A stretch of 6,015 bases of DNA from an uncultured Bacteroidales bacterium (GTDB lineage Bacteria; Bacteroidota; Bacteroidia; Bacteroidales; Bacteroidaceae): NCBI GenBank assembly GCA_937896105.1, contig CALBKR010000409.1, positions 1-6,015 on the forward strand, read 5' to 3'. Made by a program: the position numbers and the translations under genes. This document shows, piece after piece, positions 5,965 through 6,015 of the stretch. Position 1 is the stretch's first letter. Every line of letters begins with the position of its first letter. The notes below the pieces were generated by a model. That model worked only from the letters and a program-made list of their open reading frames with translations, made no database searches and was not told the DNA's origin.

Positions 5965-6015
5965 GCTTTGGAAAATCACCAATGAGATATTTAGGCATTT
6001 GTGTGTATGCAATAC

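Noticed and set aside
1..6015. CRISPR array, tRNA, rRNA or insertion sequence
   Set aside because: No regularly spaced direct repeats, no cloverleaf or rRNA segments, and no transposase motifs or terminal inverted repeats were found on reading both strands.

Overview
From position 272 to the right edge this is an ordinary chromosomal stretch from a Bacteroidales-type member of the Bacteroidota. The evidence is the gene content (XerD, O-methyltransferase, RbfA and a LolC/E-like permease in one block; two OmpH/Skp genes followed by murI in the other), the weak Shine-Dalgarno sequences, and promoter-like elements of the Bacteroides form (TTTG, about 19 bases, TAnnTTTG). GC is roughly 50% here. 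I cannot place the genus.

Layout: (1) 1-268 is an AT-rich (about 31% GC by hand count), start-less piece of an NlpC/P60 cysteine peptidase on the minus strand, unlike the rest in composition and codon use. (2) 269-366 holds an in-frame stop, a small hairpin, and a Bacteroides-like minus-strand promoter pointing at that fragment. (3) 367-1272 is xerD on the minus strand. (4) 1273-1412 is a divergent promoter region. (5) 1413-3627 is a compact plus-strand operon of O-methyltransferase, rbfA and permease, with gaps of 10 and 6 bases. (6) 3623-3656 is a strong bidirectional terminator shared with the convergent block. (7) 3675 to the right edge is a minus-strand block read from right to left: an OmpH/Skp gene, a second OmpH/Skp gene with a long acidic tail, and murI. 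It is very likely a cell-envelope operon continuing off the right edge.

The genes are mostly housekeeping: chromosome dimer resolution, 30S subunit maturation, possible lipoprotein export, periplasmic chaperoning of outer-membrane proteins, and D-glutamate supply for peptidoglycan. I found no convincing new defence or mobile system. Three points deserve a second look: the foreign-looking NlpC/P60 fragment and its abrupt edge near 270, which may be an assembly chimera or a real insertion; the OmpH paralog carrying two CxxC pairs and a disordered acidic tail of about 80 residues; and the missing ATG at the start of the first OmpH gene.
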